The notes below the pieces were generated by a model that was given only the letters and a program-made list of their open reading frames with translations, did no database searches and had not been told where the DNA came from. This document shows positions 6,328-8,308 of a stretch of 8,308 nt of DNA, one piece after another; position 1 is the stretch's first letter, and the number at the start of each line of letters is the position of its first letter. The stretch comes from Deltaproteobacteria bacterium (GTDB lineage: Bacteria; Desulfobacterota; Binatia; Binatales; Binataceae), in assembly GCA_027403435.1 (NCBI GenBank), contig DAHZDR010000397.1, forward strand, positions 1 through 8,308. Direction: 5' to 3'. The position numbers were made by a program, and so were the translations under genes.

Positions 6328-7083
6328 TCAGGAAATTGTCCAGCCGCCATCGACGATGAACGGCGCGCCGGTCGCGAAGGAGGCGTCGTCGCTCGCCAGA
6401 AACAGCGCCATCCGCGCGATCTCCTCGGGTTTGCCGATACGTCCGAGCGTCGAGATGCGCCGCACGGCGTGTTCCGACATCGCGCCGCCGCCCTGAACCC
6501 GCGAAATCATCGGCGTATCGATCGCGCCGGGACAAATCGCGTTGACCCGGATATTGTAGCGGCCGTATTCGAGCGCGGCGACGCGCGTGAGCGCGATTAC
6601 GCCGGCCTTGGCCGCGCAGTACGGTCCCGAATTGCGCAGTCCGACGAGTCCCGCGATCGAGGACGTGTTGATGATCGAACCGCCGCCTTTTTTGATCATA
6701 TGCGGCAGCGCGTGCTTCATCCCCAGCCATACGCCGCGCAAATTGATCGCGATCACGCGATCGAAATCCTCTTCGGCGAGGTTGACCAGCGTGTCGGATT
6801 TCCCTTCGATACCGGCGTTGTTGTAAACCACGTCGGGCGCGCCGAACTTCGCCACCGTCGCCGCGACCATCGCCGCCGCGTCCGCGCCCGACGACACGTC
6901 GGCGCGAATCGCGATCGCCCGGCCGCCTTGCGCCTCGATCGCTTTTGCGGTTTCACGCGCGCCCGCCTCGTTGACATCGACCGCCGCGATCGCCGCGCCC
7001 TCGCTTGCGAAGAGCAGCGCCGCAATCCGTCCCATCCCGGAACCGGCGCCGGTAATCAGCGCCACCTTGTTGGCCAGTTTCAT
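6328..7083 (-). CDS. SDR family NAD(P)-dependent oxidoreductase
   Basis: A 251-residue classical short-chain dehydrogenase. I choose the ATG at 7083 because the SDR core begins at once (MKLANKVALITG) and GGAG lies 9 nt upstream; an earlier in-frame start at 7146 adds unconserved residues. Cofactor motif TGAGSGMG is at 11-18. Asp36 (AAVDVNE) points to NAD. NNAG is at 88-91, and the catalytic residues are Asn114, Ser142, Tyr155 and Lys159. The C-terminal FATGAPFIVDGGWTIS is standard for 3-oxoacyl-ACP-reductase-like or cyclohexanol-dehydrogenase-like members. The substrate cannot be named. It is clearly a different subfamily from the neighbouring BadH-like enzyme, so the pair is not a recent duplication. 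First gene of the four-gene minus-strand operon, its promoter lying in the divergent region upstream. Confidence 0.92.
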   Translation of the reverse strand: MKLANKVALITGAGSGMGRIAALLFASEGAAIAAVDVNEAGARETAKAIEAQGGRAIAIRADVSSGADAAAMVAATVAKFGAPDVVYNNAGIEGKSDTLVNLAEEDFDRVIAINLRGVWLGMKHALPHMIKKGGGSIINTSSIAGLVGLRNSGPYCAAKAGVIALTRVAALEYGRYNIRVNAICPGAIDTPMISRVQGGGAMSEHAVRRISTLGRIGKPEEIARMALFLASDDASFATGAPFIVDGGWTIS

Positions 7084-7253
7084 TCCGATAATCTCCGCGC
7101 CCGCGAACGTTTTCAGTTTCTTCCAGCGCCCGTCACCATAGCGCATCGCGGCGCCGATCCGTTAGCGCCGCCATCCGCGGATCGCCGGGCGCGCGATGGC
7201 AATTGCGGCGCGGCGCGTTGTATATCTCGGCTATGCCACAGGAGGCCACAGTC
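7084..7253. promoter_or_regulatory. Divergent control region between SDR operon and crotonase gene
   Basis: These 170 bp hold promoters for both directions. Inverted-repeat arms are interleaved: GCGGCGC (7148-7154) with GCGCCGC (7165-7171), and CGATCCG (7155-7161) with CGGATCG (7178-7184). A GCAATTGC palindrome follows at 7199-7206. A TATATC box at 7221-7226, 27 nt before the crotonase ATG, is a possible -10 element, but no good -35 hexamer is found at the right spacing. The arrangement suggests shared control of the two units. Confidence 0.5.
7240..7245 (+). promoter_or_regulatory. Ribosome binding site deciding the crotonase start
   Basis: AGGAGG sits 8 nt before the ATG at 7254. It favours that codon over the in-frame ATG at 7233 (7 codons earlier, which would place this site inside the gene) and the earlier alternative start at 7203. 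Confidence 0.8.
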
Positions 7254-8081
7254 ATGGATTACAGCGAGTATCAATTTCTCAAGATCGAAGTCGCCGAACG
7301 CGTCGCCACCGTCACGATCAACCGGCCCGACGCGCTCAACGCCGTCACCAGCCGCCTCCATCATGAACTCGAGCAGGTCTGGCTCGATCTCGCCGCCGAT
7401 CGCGCGGTTAACGCGATCATCCTGACCGGCGCCGGCCGGGCGTTTTGCGCGGGCGGCGACGTCAAGGGGATGGCGGCGGGCACGCTGGTCGGCGGCGGCC
7501 AGGGCGGCAGCCGCTTCGATCGCGGGCCGATCGGCGCGGCCAACGGCCGCCGGCTGGTCGAAAACATCCTCGACGTCGAGCAGCCGATTATCGGCGCCAT
7601 CAACGGCGACGCCGTCGGCCTTGGCGCGACGCTCGCGCTGCTCTGCGACATCACGGTGGTCTCCGAGAAGGCGCGCTTCGCCGATACCCACGTCAAGGTT
7701 GGCGTGGTCGCGGGCGACGGCGGCGCGGTCATCTGGCCGGTGCTGATCGGACCGCATCGCGCCAAGGAATTCCTGATGCGCGGCAATTTCATCAACGGCG
7801 CCGAAGCCGGCCGTATCGGGATGGTCAATTACGCGCTCGCGCCCGAGCAGGTGATGCCGAAGGCGCGCGAGCTTGCGCGGGAATTGGCCGACGGCCCCAC
7901 TTGGGCGATTCGCTGGAGCAAGCTCTCGGTCAACAAATGGCTCAAACAGCAGGCCAATCTGATCATGGACGCGTCGATCGCGTACGAGATGATGACCTTC
8001 AAAACCGCCGATCATAAGGAGGCGGTCAAGGCGTTTATCGAAAAGCGCAAGCCGAATTTTGTCGGGTCGGGCGGCGAATAG
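7254..8081 (+). CDS. Enoyl-CoA hydratase/isomerase (crotonase) family protein
   Basis: A 275-residue crotonase-fold protein acting on acyl-CoA thioesters. Core motifs: VATVTINRPDALNAV (17-31), the first oxyanion-hole segment AFCAGGD (63-69), a Gly-rich loop at 78-92, and the second oxyanion segment NGDAVGLGATLALLCD (117-132). Aligned by eye to rat mitochondrial enoyl-CoA hydratase, the two catalytic glutamates (Glu144, Glu164) fall on Thr126 and His146, so classical hydratase chemistry is doubtful. An AGDGG segment (153-157) places Asp155 near the active site and is characteristic of a crotonase subfamily I recall but cannot name. Reaction may be isomerisation, hydrolysis or C-C cleavage. It is divergent from the SDR operon, suggesting a shared pathway. 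Its TAG abuts the stop of the convergent gene. Confidence 0.9.
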   Translation: MDYSEYQFLKIEVAERVATVTINRPDALNAVTSRLHHELEQVWLDLAADRAVNAIILTGAGRAFCAGGDVKGMAAGTLVGGGQGGSRFDRGPIGAANGRRLVENILDVEQPIIGAINGDAVGLGATLALLCDITVVSEKARFADTHVKVGVVAGDGGAVIWPVLIGPHRAKEFLMRGNFINGAEAGRIGMVNYALAPEQVMPKARELARELADGPTWAIRWSKLSVNKWLKQQANLIMDASIAYEMMTFKTADHKEAVKAFIEKRKPNFVGSGGE

Positions 8082-8308
8082 TCAGAACGCGGCGGGCGCG
8101 CGGCGGCGGGAACGCGCGTCCGCCGCCGGCGCAAGGCTGGCGAGCGTCTTTTCGGCCAGCGCGTGCAGCATCAGCGCCTGCGCGACCCCCGCCGCCGCGC
8201 CCCAATGGGCGGTGAGCCGGCGCGTTGCATCCTCCGACGGCCGCGCGCCGCCCAGATAGCCGATTCCCACGGCTTTGCGCACGCCGAGATCGCCGGCGAC
8301 CACGCGCG
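8082..8308 (-). CDS. C-terminal part of an AlkA-like DNA glycosylase, 5' end outside the window
   Basis: The frame is open from base 8308 to a TGA at 8084-8082, giving 75 C-terminal residues. The segment AGDLGVRKAVGIGY, then RLTAHWGAAAGVAQALMLHAL, matches the end of HhH-GPD DNA-3-methyladenine glycosylase II proteins, where a D-L-G-x-R/K element is followed by a W-x-P-x-R-S-x-A helix. Here the Trp is kept, but the usual PWRS is replaced by GAAAGV. The last 20 residues are Arg- and Ala-rich and probably disordered. The enzyme would excise alkylated bases in base-excision repair. The catalytic Asp and helix-hairpin-helix lie outside the window, so function is provisional. It converges on the crotonase gene with no spacer. 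A GTG at 8303 is not the likely start. Confidence 0.6.
   Translation of the reverse strand, partial: RVVAGDLGVRKAVGIGYLGGARPSEDATRRLTAHWGAAAGVAQALMLHALAEKTLASLAPAADARSRRRAPAAF

Noticed and set aside
5502..7083. The two adjacent SDR genes as a tandem duplication
   Set aside because: They differ throughout outside the cofactor and catalytic motifs and belong to separate SDR subgroups.
7113..8015. 300-codon minus-strand frame opposite the crotonase gene
   Set aside because: No family likeness; its plus-strand partner has the full crotonase motif set.

Overview
The window is a GC-rich stretch of a bacterial chromosome. It has strong Shine-Dalgarno sites, dense gene packing, and no mobile element, RNA gene or CRISPR array that I can see. 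Exported haem and Fe-S-type proteins suggest a Gram-negative cell. The catabolic gene mix (luciferase-like monooxygenase, ACMSD-type amidohydrolase, BadH-like dehydrogenase, crotonase, Rv2258c-like methyltransferase) resembles uncultured soil lineages such as Binatota or delta-proteobacteria, or actinobacteria. I cannot fix the taxon from this sequence.

Layout. (1) 1-1279, minus strand: an export/redox operon. A small monohaem cytochrome c (797-1279) is followed by a DUF2318 cysteine-motif protein (236-688). That gene overlaps by one base the start of a small secreted protein that leaves the window at its left edge. (2) 1280-1542: divergent intergenic region. (3) 1543-2628, plus: a flavin-dependent luciferase-like oxidoreductase. 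It converges, across a perfect 12-bp-stem hairpin, on (4) 2741-7083, minus: a probable four-gene operon transcribed as SDR (6328-7083), BadH-like SDR (5502-6272), SAM methyltransferase (4369-5442) and amidohydrolase (2741-4255). Its gaps are 55, 59 and 113 bp, and each gene is followed by a GC-rich hairpin. (5) 7084-7253: divergent control region. (6) 7254-8081, plus: a crotonase-family protein. Its stop codon abuts the stop of (7) 8082-8308, minus: the C-terminal end of an AlkA-like DNA glycosylase that leaves the window on the right.

Working together (inference): regions 3, 4 and 6 look like part of a pathway breaking down an alicyclic, aromatic or terpenoid acid. The BadH-like dehydrogenase and the crotonase would act on CoA thioesters, the luciferase-like enzyme would oxygenate or dehydrogenate, and the amidohydrolase would hydrolyse or decarboxylate a ring product. 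The substrate is unknown. The points most worth a second look are the crotonase that lacks both hydratase glutamates, three copies of an 8-bp palindrome found only in gene-start intergenic DNA, and the cytochrome c/DUF2318 operon.
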